Positions 1 to 9,565 of a DNA stretch of 64,000 nt are shown in pieces. Each line of letters opens with the position of its first letter. Within the stretch, counting starts at the first letter, position 1. A program made the translations under genes and the position numbers. This stretch comes from Bifidobacterium breve (GTDB taxonomy: Bacteria; Actinomycetota; Thermoleophilia; Solirubrobacterales; Solirubrobacteraceae). Location: positions 1 through 64,000 of the forward strand of contig CAMCUD010000020.1 in NCBI GenBank assembly GCA_945878865.1. Direction: 5' to 3'. The notes under the pieces are model-generated. The model searched no databases and was not told where the DNA came from. It saw only the letters and a list, made by a program, of their open reading frames with translations.

Positions 1-682
1 GGCCCCGCCCCCCGGCGCCGCGCTCGTGCGAGCGCATACGACGCCATGTCGCAATCTCGGCGTGGTGGCCGGAGAGCAGCACGTCGGGCACCTTCCAGCC
101 GCGGTACTCCGCCGGGCGGGTGTAGTGCGGGTACTCGGGCTGGCCCTCCAGCGCGGCGGAGAAGCTCTCTTCCACCGCCGAGTCGTGGTGGCCCAGCGAA
201 CCCGGCAGCTTGCGCAGCACCGCATCGGCGACGACCATCGCCGCGAGCTCGCCGCCTGAGAGGACATAGCGACCGACCGAGAGCGTGTCCGAGCAGAAGT
301 GCTGGACGATCCGCTCGTCAAAGCCCTCGTACCGGCCGCACAGCAGCGTGATCTCCTCCTCCTCGGCCAGCTCGTCGACGAAGTGATCGTCGAGCATGCG
401 CCCGCCAGGGATGAGGGCAATGACGCGCCGGCGCTGCTTGAGCTCCACCGGATCCACGCCGTAGTAGGCCTCGAGCGCCGCGCCCATCACGTCGACACGG
501 AGCACCATCCCGGCCCCGCCGCCGAAGGGCGTGTCGTCGACCTGCCCGCCGGAGAGCGGCGTGTGCGGCCGCGGGTCGAGCATGCGCATCTCGTGGCCGC
601 GCTCGAACGCGTTGCGCACATGACGCTGCTGGGTGAACCAGCCGAACCAGTCGGGGAAGAGCGTGACGACGTCGAGCTTCAC
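1..682 (-). CDS. trmD: tRNA (guanine-N1)-methyltransferase TrmD, 3' end cut by window
   Basis: Methylates N1 of G37 in tRNAs using S-adenosylmethionine, which keeps reading frame during translation. The frame was read directly because it is missing from the ORF track, where it runs off the window edge. It opens at a GTG overlapping the rimM stop as GTGA and begins MKLDVVTLFP. TrmD hallmarks follow: LLCGRYEGFDERI and VGRYVLSGGEL (SPOUT trefoil-knot SAM site), then a C-terminal SGHHAEIATWRR segment. About 227 codons are present against a usual 230-250, so only the extreme C-terminus is lost. It is the last gene of the ffh-rpsP-khpA-rimM-trmD run. Confidence 0.95.
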   Translation of the reverse strand, partial: MKLDVVTLFPDWFGWFTQQRHVRNAFERGHEMRMLDPRPHTPLSGGQVDDTPFGGGAGMVLRVDVMGAALEAYYGVDPVELKQRRRVIALIPGGRMLDDHFVDELAEEEEITLLCGRYEGFDERIVQHFCSDTLSVGRYVLSGGELAAMVVADAVLRKLPGSLGHHDSAVEESFSAALEGQPEYPHYTRPAEYRGWKVPDVLLSGHHAEIATWRRMRSHERGAGGRG

Positions 683-1176
683 GGCGCGAGGTCCCCCAGG
701 AACGCGGCGTCGATGTCGATGCGCCCCGCGTCGACATCCACCTCGCGGATCGCGTCATGGACGAGCGGAACGAGCACATCCAGACCCGCGACCTCCAGGG
801 CCTCGCACGACGGCAACGCGATGAGGCGCGTCACCCGGCCGAGCTCGCGCGGGCCGTCCGTCACGAGGCAGCCCTCAAGGTCTTCGGCCCAGTACTCGTC
901 GTCCTCGAGATCGGGCGCGGCGTCACGCGCGACGAACAGATCCGTGCCGCGCAGCGCCTCGATGGCGGCGCGGCCCTCCACACCGTCGAGGCGCAGGATC
1001 GGGCGGTCGTCGGTGCCCGCGGCCCGGGAGATCTCGAACGCCGTCCCGTCGAGGTGCACCGTCACGCCCGCCCGGAGCAGCCCAGCACGCGGGCGTGTCA
1101 CGTGGAACGAGCCGTCGAGGCCGTGCGGTCGCCCCACACGGCCGGCGAGCAAGAGCGCCCGCGCGTCCACCGGCAC
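679..1176 (-). CDS. rimM: Ribosome maturation factor RimM
   Basis: Assembly factor that binds S19 and helps mature the 3' domain of 16S rRNA in the 30S subunit. The track ORF starts far upstream inside khpA. The family N-terminus is LLLAGRVGRPHGLDG, so the start is GTG at 1176, or GTG two codons later at 1170, just after the khpA stop. The result is about 165 aa, the usual length. The C-terminal half carries a PRC-barrel-like part (LGRVTRLIALP, VDVLVPLVHDAIREVDVDAGRI-like pattern). It overlaps trmD by 4 bp, which suggests translational coupling. Confidence 0.92.
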   Translation of the reverse strand: MPVDARALLLAGRVGRPHGLDGSFHVTRPRAGLLRAGVTVHLDGTAFEISRAAGTDDRPILRLDGVEGRAAIEALRGTDLFVARDAAPDLEDDEYWAEDLEGCLVTDGPRELGRVTRLIALPSCEALEVAGLDVLVPLVHDAIREVDVDAGRIDIDAAFLGDLAP

Positions 1177-1177
1177 C

Positions 1178-1432
1178 TCAGTCGACGATGTCAACGAGGA
1201 CGCGGCGGCCGTCACGCACGGCGGCCGCCTTGACGACGGTGCGAAGCGCGTTCGCGGTACGCCCGCCACGGCCGATGATCTTGCCGTAGTCGGCGTCACC
1301 CACGGAGAGCTCGAGGACGACGGTGCCGTCATCCTCCTCGAACGAGTCGACGACGACCTTCGACGGGTCGTCGACGAGCATTGACGTGACGTCCCGGAGC
1401 AGCTCGCGGGAGCCGGCGCCGGCGTCGGTCAT
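1178..1432 (-). CDS. khpA: KH-domain RNA-binding protein KhpA
   Basis: Small (84 aa) single KH-domain protein. The RNA-binding GxxG loop is seen in [15 protein letters not shown]. In other bacteria KhpA works with KhpB/EloR as a global RNA chaperone that influences cell elongation. That partner is not in the window. The ATG overlaps the rpsP stop as ATGA, and the gene sits in its conserved place between rpsP and rimM, which supports co-translation with ribosome-assembly genes. Confidence 0.93.
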   Translation of the reverse strand: MTDAGAGSRELLRDVTSMLVDDPSKVVVDSFEEDDGTVVLELSVGDADYGKIIGRGGRTANALRTVVKAAAVRDGRRVLVDIVD

Positions 1433-1689
1433 GCCTCGGCGGTGGCCGCCTGCTTGGCCTGGACCTTGAGCAGGTGCTGGACCTGCTTGGTGGGCTGCGC
1501 GCCGCGATCAAGCCAGTACTGCGCGCGCTCCTCGTCGATCTTGATGGTCGACGGGTTCGTCTGGGCGTTGTACTGACCGATCGTCTCGATCACGCGACCG
1601 TCGCGCGGGGAGCGCTGGTCGGCGACGACGACCCGCCAGATGGGGTTCTTGCGTCCACCGACGCGTGTGAGCCTGAGTCGGACTGCCAT
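1429..1689 (-). CDS. rpsP: 30S ribosomal protein S16
   Basis: Structural protein of the small ribosomal subunit. The family start [16 protein letters not shown] is at 1689; the track ORF adds 18 upstream codons without family character. The protein is 86 aa, with the S16 core ([24 protein letters not shown]) and a short Ala/Gln-rich tail. A 74-bp gap separates it from ffh upstream. It overlaps khpA by 4 bp. Confidence 0.96.
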   Translation of the reverse strand: MAVRLRLTRVGGRKNPIWRVVVADQRSPRDGRVIETIGQYNAQTNPSTIKIDEERAQYWLDRGAQPTKQVQHLLKVQAKQAATAEA

Positions 1690-1763
1690 AGGGTCGAAGA
1701 GAGTAGCAGCGGAAACCGAGGTTTCGGCCTCTGGACCTCGCAAGCTCGGTCCTTCGGACGACG

Positions 1764-3098
<1,335 letters not shown>

Positions 3099-3118
3099 GA
3101 CCCAAAGAGTAGGGGTAG

Positions 3119-3151
3119 CCGTACGCCGCGCGTCCCACGCGCCGCATACGG
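3119..3151. promoter_or_regulatory. Imperfect inverted repeat between divergent ffh and sensor kinase
   Basis: In the 60-bp gap between the two divergent starts, 14-nt arms (CCGTACGCCGCGCG and CGCGCCGCATACGG) match at 12 of 14 positions around a 5-nt spacer. It lies 8 bp before the kinase ATG. It could be an operator or a 5' hairpin. GC-rich sequence makes chance repeats more likely, so this is a modest call. Confidence 0.35.
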
Positions 3152-3158
3152 TGATCTC

Positions 3159-4397
3159 ATGCGGGTCTTCCGCCGAGCGCTCTACCTCCTCTTGACGCTG
3201 CCGCTGGGCATCGTCTGGTTCACGCTGATCAGCACCCTGGTGTCGACAGGCATCGGCCTGGCGATCACGCTGATCGGCATCCCGATCCTCATCGGGACCG
3301 TCTACGCCCTGCGCTGGATGGCGCAGACCGAACGGGTGCTCGTGCGGGCGATGCTCGACGTCGACGTCGACGCGCACTACCGCACCACCGACCGCAGCGA
3401 CTGGTGGCCGCGGTTTCAGGCCCGCCTGGCCGACCCGCAGACGTGGAAGGACCTCGTCTACCTCGTCCTGCAGCTCCCGCTGGGGATCGTCTGGTTCACG
3501 CTGACGACCGTCCTCATCTCCGTGCCGGTCGCGCTGCTCGGCGCGCCGCTGTACTTCTACGCGGTGCCCGACGGCATCGACGTCGGGATCTGGAACATCG
3601 ACACGCTCGGCGGCGCGCTCGCGCTCACCCTGCTCGGCATCCCGATCGCGTGGCTCGCCCTGCGAGGCATCGACGGCCTCGCCTGGGTGCACGGCCAGTG
3701 GACGACGTTCCTGCTCGGGTCCTCCCCGCCGGACCCGGTCCTCCAGGCCCAGGTCGTCGACGCGCGGTCGGCGCAGGCGCGGATCATCGAGGCGGCGGAC
3801 GCCGAGCGGCGGAAGATCGAACGCGACCTGCACGACGGCGCCCAGCAGCGCCTGGTCTCGCTGAGCCTGAAGCTCGGCATGGCGCAGAACCGGCTCCCTG
3901 ACGACGACGCGACGACCGCACAGCTCATCGCCGAGGCGCACGAGGAATCCCGGCTGGCGCTCAGCGAGCTGCGCGACCTCGCGCGCGGGATCCACCCGGC
4001 GATCCTCACCGACCGCGGTCTCGGCGCGGCCCTCGAAGATCTCGCGGGCCGCGCGACGACGCCCGTGACCATCGCCGCCGTGCCGCCGTCGCGTCTCCCT
4101 GCGCCCGTCGAATCCGGCGCGTACTTCACCGTGGCCGAGTGTCTGGCCAACGTCGACAAGTACGCCGAGGCGCAGCACGCCACGGTCACCGTCACCCGGG
4201 GCCCTGGTGCGATCACCGTCGAGGTCGCCGACGACGGCCGCGGCGGCGCGGACCCGAACGGGGGCTCCGGGCTGCGCGGACTGGCCGACCGGCTCGGCGC
4301 CCTCGGTGGCGCCTTGGAGGTCGCCAGCCCACCGGGAAACGGTACGAAGGTGCGCGCGTCGATCCCACTGGCGACAGAGGACCGGCCGGACGCATAG
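3159..4397 (+). CDS. Membrane sensor histidine kinase (PF13796-type sensor, NarL-class kinase)
   Basis: 412 aa. Residues 1-160 hold two repeated membrane modules, each with PLGIVWFTL, like the 'putative sensor' domain common in actinobacteria. The dimerisation/phosphoacceptor motif ERDLHDGAQQRL places the phosphorylated histidine near residue 225. The HATPase region has an N-box-like ECLANVDKYAEA, DDGRGGADP and GLRGLADRLGALGG. The start is the ATG at 3159; the long upstream track extension is antisense to ffh. No response regulator is adjacent; the next gene is a PucR-type regulator. The signal is unknown. It is a distant relative of the kinase at 61171, sharing LHDGAQQRL and ARGIHPAILTDRGL. 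Confidence 0.85.
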   Translation: MRVFRRALYLLLTLPLGIVWFTLISTLVSTGIGLAITLIGIPILIGTVYALRWMAQTERVLVRAMLDVDVDAHYRTTDRSDWWPRFQARLADPQTWKDLVYLVLQLPLGIVWFTLTTVLISVPVALLGAPLYFYAVPDGIDVGIWNIDTLGGALALTLLGIPIAWLALRGIDGLAWVHGQWTTFLLGSSPPDPVLQAQVVDARSAQARIIEAADAERRKIERDLHDGAQQRLVSLSLKLGMAQNRLPDDDATTAQLIAEAHEESRLALSELRDLARGIHPAILTDRGLGAALEDLAGRATTPVTIAAVPPSRLPAPVESGAYFTVAECLANVDKYAEAQHATVTVTRGPGAITVEVADDGRGGADPNGGSGLRGLADRLGALGGALEVASPPGNGTKVRASIPLATEDRPDA

Positions 4398-4409
4398 ATT
4401 TCCTGGCGC

Positions 4410-5531
4410 GTGGCAGTCCTGTCCCTTGCCCAGCGTCAGATCATCGTGGATGCGGTCGCCCCTCGGTTCGACGAGGTCGTGACCCGCTGCGCCGAGCGCG
4501 CGATCGCCGAGATCCCCGCCTACGCGGACGTCCCCATGGAGGACGTGCGCGAGAACATCGTCGGCGACCTGGGTCGCGCGATGGCGGCGCTTGTCGAGGG
4601 GCGCGACCTCACCGACGCCGAGCTGGTCGTCATGGGCAGGATCGGCGAGAGCCGCGCCGAGCAGGGCATCCCGCTCGAGTCGATGCTGCGCGTCTACCGG
4701 ATCACCATCGACGAGATCTTCTCCGTGCTGTTCGAGGTCGGCGAAGGCGGGCTGACCGATCACCAGCAGGTGATGGCGCTCACCCGTGACGTGTGGCGCT
4801 ACGCCGACCAGCTGCTCGACGTCGCGGTCGCGGGCTACCGGCGGCGCGAGCTCGAGCAGACCGTCGCCGACAGCCAGCAGCGTGCGGCTCTGATCCACCG
4901 GCTCCTGCTCTCGACCGGGGGCGCGGCGAACATCGGCGCGCTCGGTGCGCAGCTCGACCCCCGGGCCGCCTATATCGCCATCCGCGCGCGCAGCCTGCGC
5001 GGCGACGAGCGTGGGCTGCTGCTCGACCTGCAGATGCCCGGCGTGCTCGAGGGTGGCGCGATCGTGCCGTACGAGGGCGACGTCGTCGGCTTTGCCACGG
5101 CGCGGCCGACGCTCGCGCCCGGCGCGGAGGTGATCGTCGCGGTCGGCCCGCCTGGGCCGCTGTCCACCCTGCCCCGCTCGTTCGCGATCGCCACGCGCGT
5201 CGTCGAAGCGGCCGCCGCGTACGGGCGGACGGGCGTGCTGACCCTCGAAGCGGTCGGCGCCGAGGCGATCGCCCGCTCCGAGGACGTGCTCGGGGACGCG
5301 CTCGCCGAGCGGTTCGTCACGTCGATCGACGCCGAGCTGCTGAGCACCGTCGAGGCGTTCCTGCAGCGCGAGCTCAGCGTCGAACGCACCGCGCACGCGC
5401 TCGACGTGCACCCGAACACGGTGCGCAATCGCCTGCGGCGGTACGAGGCGCTGACGGATTCGTCGCTGCGCTGCGTCGATGACCTCGTCTCGATCCGCCT
5501 GGCGCTCCTGCGGGCCGCGCTCGGCGGCTGA
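4410..5531 (+). CDS. PucR-type helix-turn-helix transcriptional regulator
   Basis: 373 aa with a GTG start 12 bp after the kinase stop, so probably co-transcribed with it. The C-terminal part (about residues 305-373) is a PucR/CdaR-like HTH: FLQRELSVERTAHALDVHPNTVRNRLRRYEAL. The N-terminal 150 residues are helical, of a kind often found in actinobacterial PucR-family proteins, and carry no receiver aspartate. Whether the kinase controls this protein is unknown. The stop lies 3 bp from the convergent lipase stop. Confidence 0.8.
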   Translation: MAVLSLAQRQIIVDAVAPRFDEVVTRCAERAIAEIPAYADVPMEDVRENIVGDLGRAMAALVEGRDLTDAELVVMGRIGESRAEQGIPLESMLRVYRITIDEIFSVLFEVGEGGLTDHQQVMALTRDVWRYADQLLDVAVAGYRRRELEQTVADSQQRAALIHRLLLSTGGAANIGALGAQLDPRAAYIAIRARSLRGDERGLLLDLQMPGVLEGGAIVPYEGDVVGFATARPTLAPGAEVIVAVGPPGPLSTLPRSFAIATRVVEAAAAYGRTGVLTLEAVGAEAIARSEDVLGDALAERFVTSIDAELLSTVEAFLQRELSVERTAHALDVHPNTVRNRLRRYEALTDSSLRCVDDLVSIRLALLRAALGG

Positions 5532-5534
5532 TCG

Positions 5535-6755
5535 TCAGCGCAGCCGCGCCGCCGACCACGCGACGACCGGCGGGCCGGCGAACGCGTCGTCGGTCATGTT
5601 GGGATGCGTGCCCAGCGCATACTCGCGGTAGACGAGGTCCGCACCGCGAGCACGCTGCGCGCGGGCGACCTGCCGGGTCAGGGTGATCGGCGCGACCCCG
5701 TCGAGCACGCCGACATCGAGGCGTATCGGGATCCGGCCGACATCCGCCCGGCGCACGTCGTTGGCATCAAGCACGGGATAGAGGAGGTCGCGCAGCTCCC
5801 GCCACCGCGGGCCGGGAATCGCCGCGGGCACCAGGCCCGCCCAGCTGTCGCGCTTGGAGAGCTCAGCCAGGCAGCGCGTCTCGATGTCCGCGAGCAGACC
5901 CGTCGCCCGCGGCCCGAGCCCGCCCTCGCGCAACAGCGCATCGATGTGCGGATCGGTCGTGCCCGCCCCGGCGAGGATGAGCGATCCGAGCGCCGCCAAC
6001 CCGCCGACGACGTCATTGGCAACGGGGATCCGCCGCGCGACGTCCATGATCTCGCGCGCGGCCACCGGCGGGGTGACCGCCGCGGCGCCGCGCAGGTCGA
6101 GCTCGGGCGCCATCGCCGGGCCGTACTGCGCGGTGAAGAGCGACGCAACGCCGCCCTCCGAATGCCCGGACGCGACATAGCGCGCCGAGAGCCGGGGATC
6201 GAGGTCTCGCCCTGCGCGCACCATGTCGACCGTCGCCCGCGCGAGCGAGCGCCCGATGAGATACGGGTGCGGGCCGGGGGTCCCGATCCCCTCGTAGTCG
6301 CTGCGCACGACGGCGATCCCCGCGCGCAGGTAGCGCCGCACGATGTGGTTCGAGCGGATCATCCGCTCCAGCTCGGGGTTGCCCGGGGCCGCCCGGCTGG
6401 GCGCGCAGGTGTCCGCGGCGCCGGTCGTCACGTGGCTCCACGCCGCGACCGGCCACCCGCCCGCCGGCGGGGCGCCGCGCGGGATCACCACCGACCCGGA
6501 GACCGCGATCGGCGTGCCGTCCTGTGCCCGCGAGCGATACAGGACGACGGTGGTCCGCGCGGCGCCCGACACGTCCGCCAGGCCGGTCGCCGGGCGCTTC
6601 CAGATCACCGTGCCCTCTGGACCGGGCACGAGATCTGCGGGTGGCCGGTAGAACGCGTCGCCCTCCGGCCCGTCCGGGATCGTCGCGGCGGACGCGGCGG
6701 ACGGTGCGAGCGCGCAGACCAGCGCGCCCGTCAGGGCCAGGGTGCGACGCAGCAT
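5535..6755 (-). CDS. Secreted lipase of the LIP/secretory lipase family (copy 1)
   Basis: 406 aa alpha/beta-hydrolase. It has a Sec signal peptide (about residues 1-23, ending PSAASA) and the nucleophile elbow GHSEGG with Ser near residue 199. The family hydrolyses esters or lipids outside the cell; the substrate here is not known. A likely acid/histidine region is near the C-terminus (GTHPN). It closely resembles the protein at 8357, sharing GPEGDAFY/GPDGDAFY, WSHVTTG and RSDYEGIGTPGPHPYLIG, so the two are paralogues flanking an M28-like gene. It follows that gene by 10 bp on the same strand. Confidence 0.85.
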   Translation of the reverse strand: MLRRTLALTGALVCALAPSAASAATIPDGPEGDAFYRPPADLVPGPEGTVIWKRPATGLADVSGAARTTVVLYRSRAQDGTPIAVSGSVVIPRGAPPAGGWPVAAWSHVTTGAADTCAPSRAAPGNPELERMIRSNHIVRRYLRAGIAVVRSDYEGIGTPGPHPYLIGRSLARATVDMVRAGRDLDPRLSARYVASGHSEGGVASLFTAQYGPAMAPELDLRGAAAVTPPVAAREIMDVARRIPVANDVVGGLAALGSLILAGAGTTDPHIDALLREGGLGPRATGLLADIETRCLAELSKRDSWAGLVPAAIPGPRWRELRDLLYPVLDANDVRRADVGRIPIRLDVGVLDGVAPITLTRQVARAQRARGADLVYREYALGTHPNMTDDAFAGPPVVAWSAARLR

Positions 6756-6765
6756 GTCGGCCTCC

Positions 6766-8256
6766 TCAGCGCCCGCGACGCATCTGCAGCGGCGTCATGT
6801 CGTCCATGCCGTCGACGACCTCGGTGAACGCCTTCGCGACCGGGCGCAGCTCCTTGACCGCGACCTTGTCCAGCGTGTCAGCCATGTCGTACAGGTAGAT
6901 CGGCCCGCTGATGAAGCTGACGACCGGGATCCCGTTCTCCGGCTTGGCCGTCAGGAACGACGCGTCCGTGGGCATGCCGAGGTTGTCGACCGGCAGCACG
7001 GCGGTGCGCTCTAGGCGGTTGTCGACGATCGCGCGCTCGATGAGCCGCTTCAGGCGGAAGCTGCCGATGCGGAAGACGCCGCGCGGTTCGGGCAGCGTGC
7101 TCATCGTGAGCTTGCCCTGGCGCGTGACGGCCTGCAGGCCGACGTGCTCGAGCGTGACGTTGCTGACGATCTTCAACGGAGCGGTGCCGCTGCGCAGCCA
7201 CTTCTGACGGAAGGCGTCGTGCGCCTGGTAGCCCGTGAAGTGCGAGTCGAACGTCGTGAACATCAGCGTCTTCTTGCGCTCGGACAGCGGGAGCGAGGAG
7301 AACGCCTTCGCCAGCGCGATGACCTCGGCGGTGCCGGTCCCGTCCTCGACGGCGCCCGGCGACAGCGAGTCGTGATGCGACTGGATCATGATCGTGTCGG
7401 TGCTCTGTCCGGGCAGGATCCCGACCACCGTGTTCGTCTGGGCCTCCTGGCGCTCACCCTCCAGGGTGATCGTGGCGCTGCCCTTGCCGCCGGCCGCCTG
7501 GTTGAGGGCGCGGATCCGCGCGCCGTCCGTGCGGGTGACCCACACGCCGGGCATGTTCGCCCGCGCACGCCGGTAGTACTCGTTGAGGTACTTGTTGGAG
7601 TCGAAGTAGTCGCTGAGCACGCCGATGAAGCCGACGGCGCCGCCGTCACGCAGCTGCTTGACCGTCTCGTTGTAGTTCGTGATGTACGGGTTGGCCTGCT
7701 TGAGCGCGACGGGGTCGCGCAGCAGCGTCAGCCGCGGGTCGTAGAGGTAGTCCGCCGCCGCGGCCAGGCCGGCGAGCGGCACCTGGAAGCGCAGGTTGAA
7801 CAGCGCGATCTTGCCGCGGATGTTGCGGCGCGCGACGCTGAGCGCGGCGCCGTCGCCGACATCCACGATCTCAGCGGTCCGTCCGCCCGGGCCCGTGGAG
7901 AAGCGACCCGTCCACGCCGGCTCGGCCGTGAACGAGTGCCAGGACGGGAAGGCGTCGATCGTCTCACCCTGGACCTGGAGACCCCAGCGCTCCGGCGCCC
8001 ACGAGTAGGACGTGGCGTGCTCCTGATGCGTCTCGATGCCGTACTCCTCCAGCCGGCGCTGGACGTAGTCGGCGGCGGCCTTGCCCTCGGGCGTCCCCGT
8101 CCGGCGGGGCCCGATGTCGACGAGGTCCTTCACCGTGCCGAAGATCTCCTCGGTCGAGGGAACCTCAGGTGGCGCGGCGGACACCGGCGCAGCGGAGAAC
8201 AGGGCCACGCCGAACGTCGACGCGAGCAGACAGAGACCAACAGACACACGAGACAT
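6766..8256 (-). CDS. Secreted M28-family peptidase homologue with altered metal site
   Basis: 496 aa. The start MSRVSVGLCLL opens a clear signal peptide (cleavage after about PVSAA); the track ORF adds 47 unsupported codons. A PA-like insert precedes the M28 core. SHHDS near residues 293-297 and GAVEDGTG match the first zinc-ligand region, but the aspartate position reads Glu. The usual catalytic Glu-Glu after the next strand reads FDSHFTG, and the final YH motif reads LYDMADT. It may be a diverged or non-peptidase member. It is in tandem with the lipase at 5535 and divergent from the lipase at 8357. Confidence 0.75.
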   Translation of the reverse strand: MSRVSVGLCLLASTFGVALFSAAPVSAAPPEVPSTEEIFGTVKDLVDIGPRRTGTPEGKAAADYVQRRLEEYGIETHQEHATSYSWAPERWGLQVQGETIDAFPSWHSFTAEPAWTGRFSTGPGGRTAEIVDVGDGAALSVARRNIRGKIALFNLRFQVPLAGLAAAADYLYDPRLTLLRDPVALKQANPYITNYNETVKQLRDGGAVGFIGVLSDYFDSNKYLNEYYRRARANMPGVWVTRTDGARIRALNQAAGGKGSATITLEGERQEAQTNTVVGILPGQSTDTIMIQSHHDSLSPGAVEDGTGTAEVIALAKAFSSLPLSERKKTLMFTTFDSHFTGYQAHDAFRQKWLRSGTAPLKIVSNVTLEHVGLQAVTRQGKLTMSTLPEPRGVFRIGSFRLKRLIERAIVDNRLERTAVLPVDNLGMPTDASFLTAKPENGIPVVSFISGPIYLYDMADTLDKVAVKELRPVAKAFTEVVDGMDDMTPLQMRRGR

Positions 8257-8283
8257 AGGCCGACACACTAGATCTGGGCGCGT

Positions 8284-8329
8284 TGTGCAAGCACCCACGT
8301 TCCGGGCCCCGCGGTTGTGGGTCTGCACA
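8284..8329. promoter_or_regulatory. Interrupted inverted repeat in the divergent M28/lipase promoter region
   Basis: The 100-bp gap between the divergent starts holds two nested perfect arms: TGTGCA with TGCACA outside and ACCCAC with GTGGGT inside, around a GC-rich centre containing GGGCCC. It could be an operator serving both directions. No clear -35/-10 pair was recognised. Confidence 0.4.
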
Positions 8330-8356
8330 TCTGGCGTCGTCCTACGGTCCGACGCC

Positions 8357-9565
8357 ATGTCCCGCCTGCTCGCCCTCGTCCTCGCGGCGCTCGTCACCGC
8401 CCCGGCGTCCGCCTCGGCCGCACCGCCCGTCGGCCCCGACGGCGACGCGTTCTACCACCCGCCCGCCGCCGCCGTTCCAGGACCGGAGGGGTCGATCATC
8501 TGGGCGCGTCCGGCGACGGGGCTGTCAGTCGTGCCCGGGGCGGCGCGCACGACGCTCGTCCTCTACCGCTCACGCGGGGTGACGGGCGCGCCTGTCGCGG
8601 TGTCGGGCACCGTCGTGCTGCCCAGCGGGACCGCGCCCGCCGGCGGCTGGCCCGTCGCGGCGTGGAGCCATGTGACGACCGGCTCGGGCGACGACTGCGC
8701 GCCCAGCCGTGTCACCGCCGACAACCCCGAGCGCCGCAGGCTGCTCGGGGATGCGCAGATCACCAAGCGCCTCATCGCTCAGGGCGTCGCGGTCGTGCGC
8801 AGCGACTACGAGGGCATCGGCACACCCGGACCCCACCCGTATCTCATCGGCGTGTCGCTCGCACGATCGACGGTGAACATGGTCCGAGCCGGCCGAGCGC
8901 TCGAGGACCTCTCGCCCCGGTGGGCGGCCGTCGGGCACTCCGAGGGCGGCGAGGCGTCGATCTTCTCCGCGCAGGAAGGACCGCGCGTCGCGCCGGAACT
9001 CGACCTGCGCGGCGTGGCGGCGCTGACCCCGCCGGTCACGACGAAGGAGTCGCTGCAGCTCGGGCGCCACATCGCGTTCAACGTCAAGGGCGTCGGTGGG
9101 CTGACCGCATTGGGCGCCCTGGTGCTCGGCGGCGTCGCGGCCGCTCATCCCGACATCGCCGCGCTGTACCGCGACGGCGGGCTGAGCCCGCGCGCCAACG
9201 CGCTCATGGGCGATCTCGACACGCGCTGCCTGGAGACCCTCGGCGAACGCGACTCGTGGGGCTCGATCGCCCCCGCGGCCGTCGCCGGCCCGCGGCTGCG
9301 TGAGATGGAGCGGCTCGTCTATCCGATCCTCGACGCGAACAACCCGGCAAACGCGGACACCGGTGACGTGCCCGTCCGCATCGATGCGGGTGACCTCGAC
9401 CTCATCACCCCCGCCGCGACGATCACGGCGGCCGTGCGCCGCATGCGCGCCCGCGGGCTCAACATCACCTACCGCCGCCATCCCTTCTCCAGCCATCCCT
9501 CGATCGTCACCGACCCCGCGCCCGTCCGCGCGGTCACCGACTGGGTGGTCGCGCGGCTGCGGTGA
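8357..9565 (+). CDS. Secreted lipase of the LIP/secretory lipase family (copy 2)
   Basis: 402 aa from ATG 8357 (MSRLLALVLAALVTAPASASA signal-peptide pattern). The upstream track extension overlaps the M28 gene on the other strand and is not needed. The nucleophile elbow GHSEGGEAS places Ser near residue 195. It is a paralogue of the product at 5535 over its whole length. The stop overlaps the glutaminase GTG as GTGA, so the two are probably translated together although one product is exported and the other has no visible signal peptide. Confidence 0.85.
   Translation: MSRLLALVLAALVTAPASASAAPPVGPDGDAFYHPPAAAVPGPEGSIIWARPATGLSVVPGAARTTLVLYRSRGVTGAPVAVSGTVVLPSGTAPAGGWPVAAWSHVTTGSGDDCAPSRVTADNPERRRLLGDAQITKRLIAQGVAVVRSDYEGIGTPGPHPYLIGVSLARSTVNMVRAGRALEDLSPRWAAVGHSEGGEASIFSAQEGPRVAPELDLRGVAALTPPVTTKESLQLGRHIAFNVKGVGGLTALGALVLGGVAAAHPDIAALYRDGGLSPRANALMGDLDTRCLETLGERDSWGSIAPAAVAGPRLREMERLVYPILDANNPANADTGDVPVRIDAGDLDLITPAATITAAVRRMRARGLNITYRRHPFSSHPSIVTDPAPVRAVTDWVVARLR

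Noticed and set aside
1690-1763. Possible 4.5S RNA gene or small RNA between ffh and rpsP
   Set aside because: 74 bp with no SRP-RNA-like GGAA-tetraloop hairpin that I could recognise.
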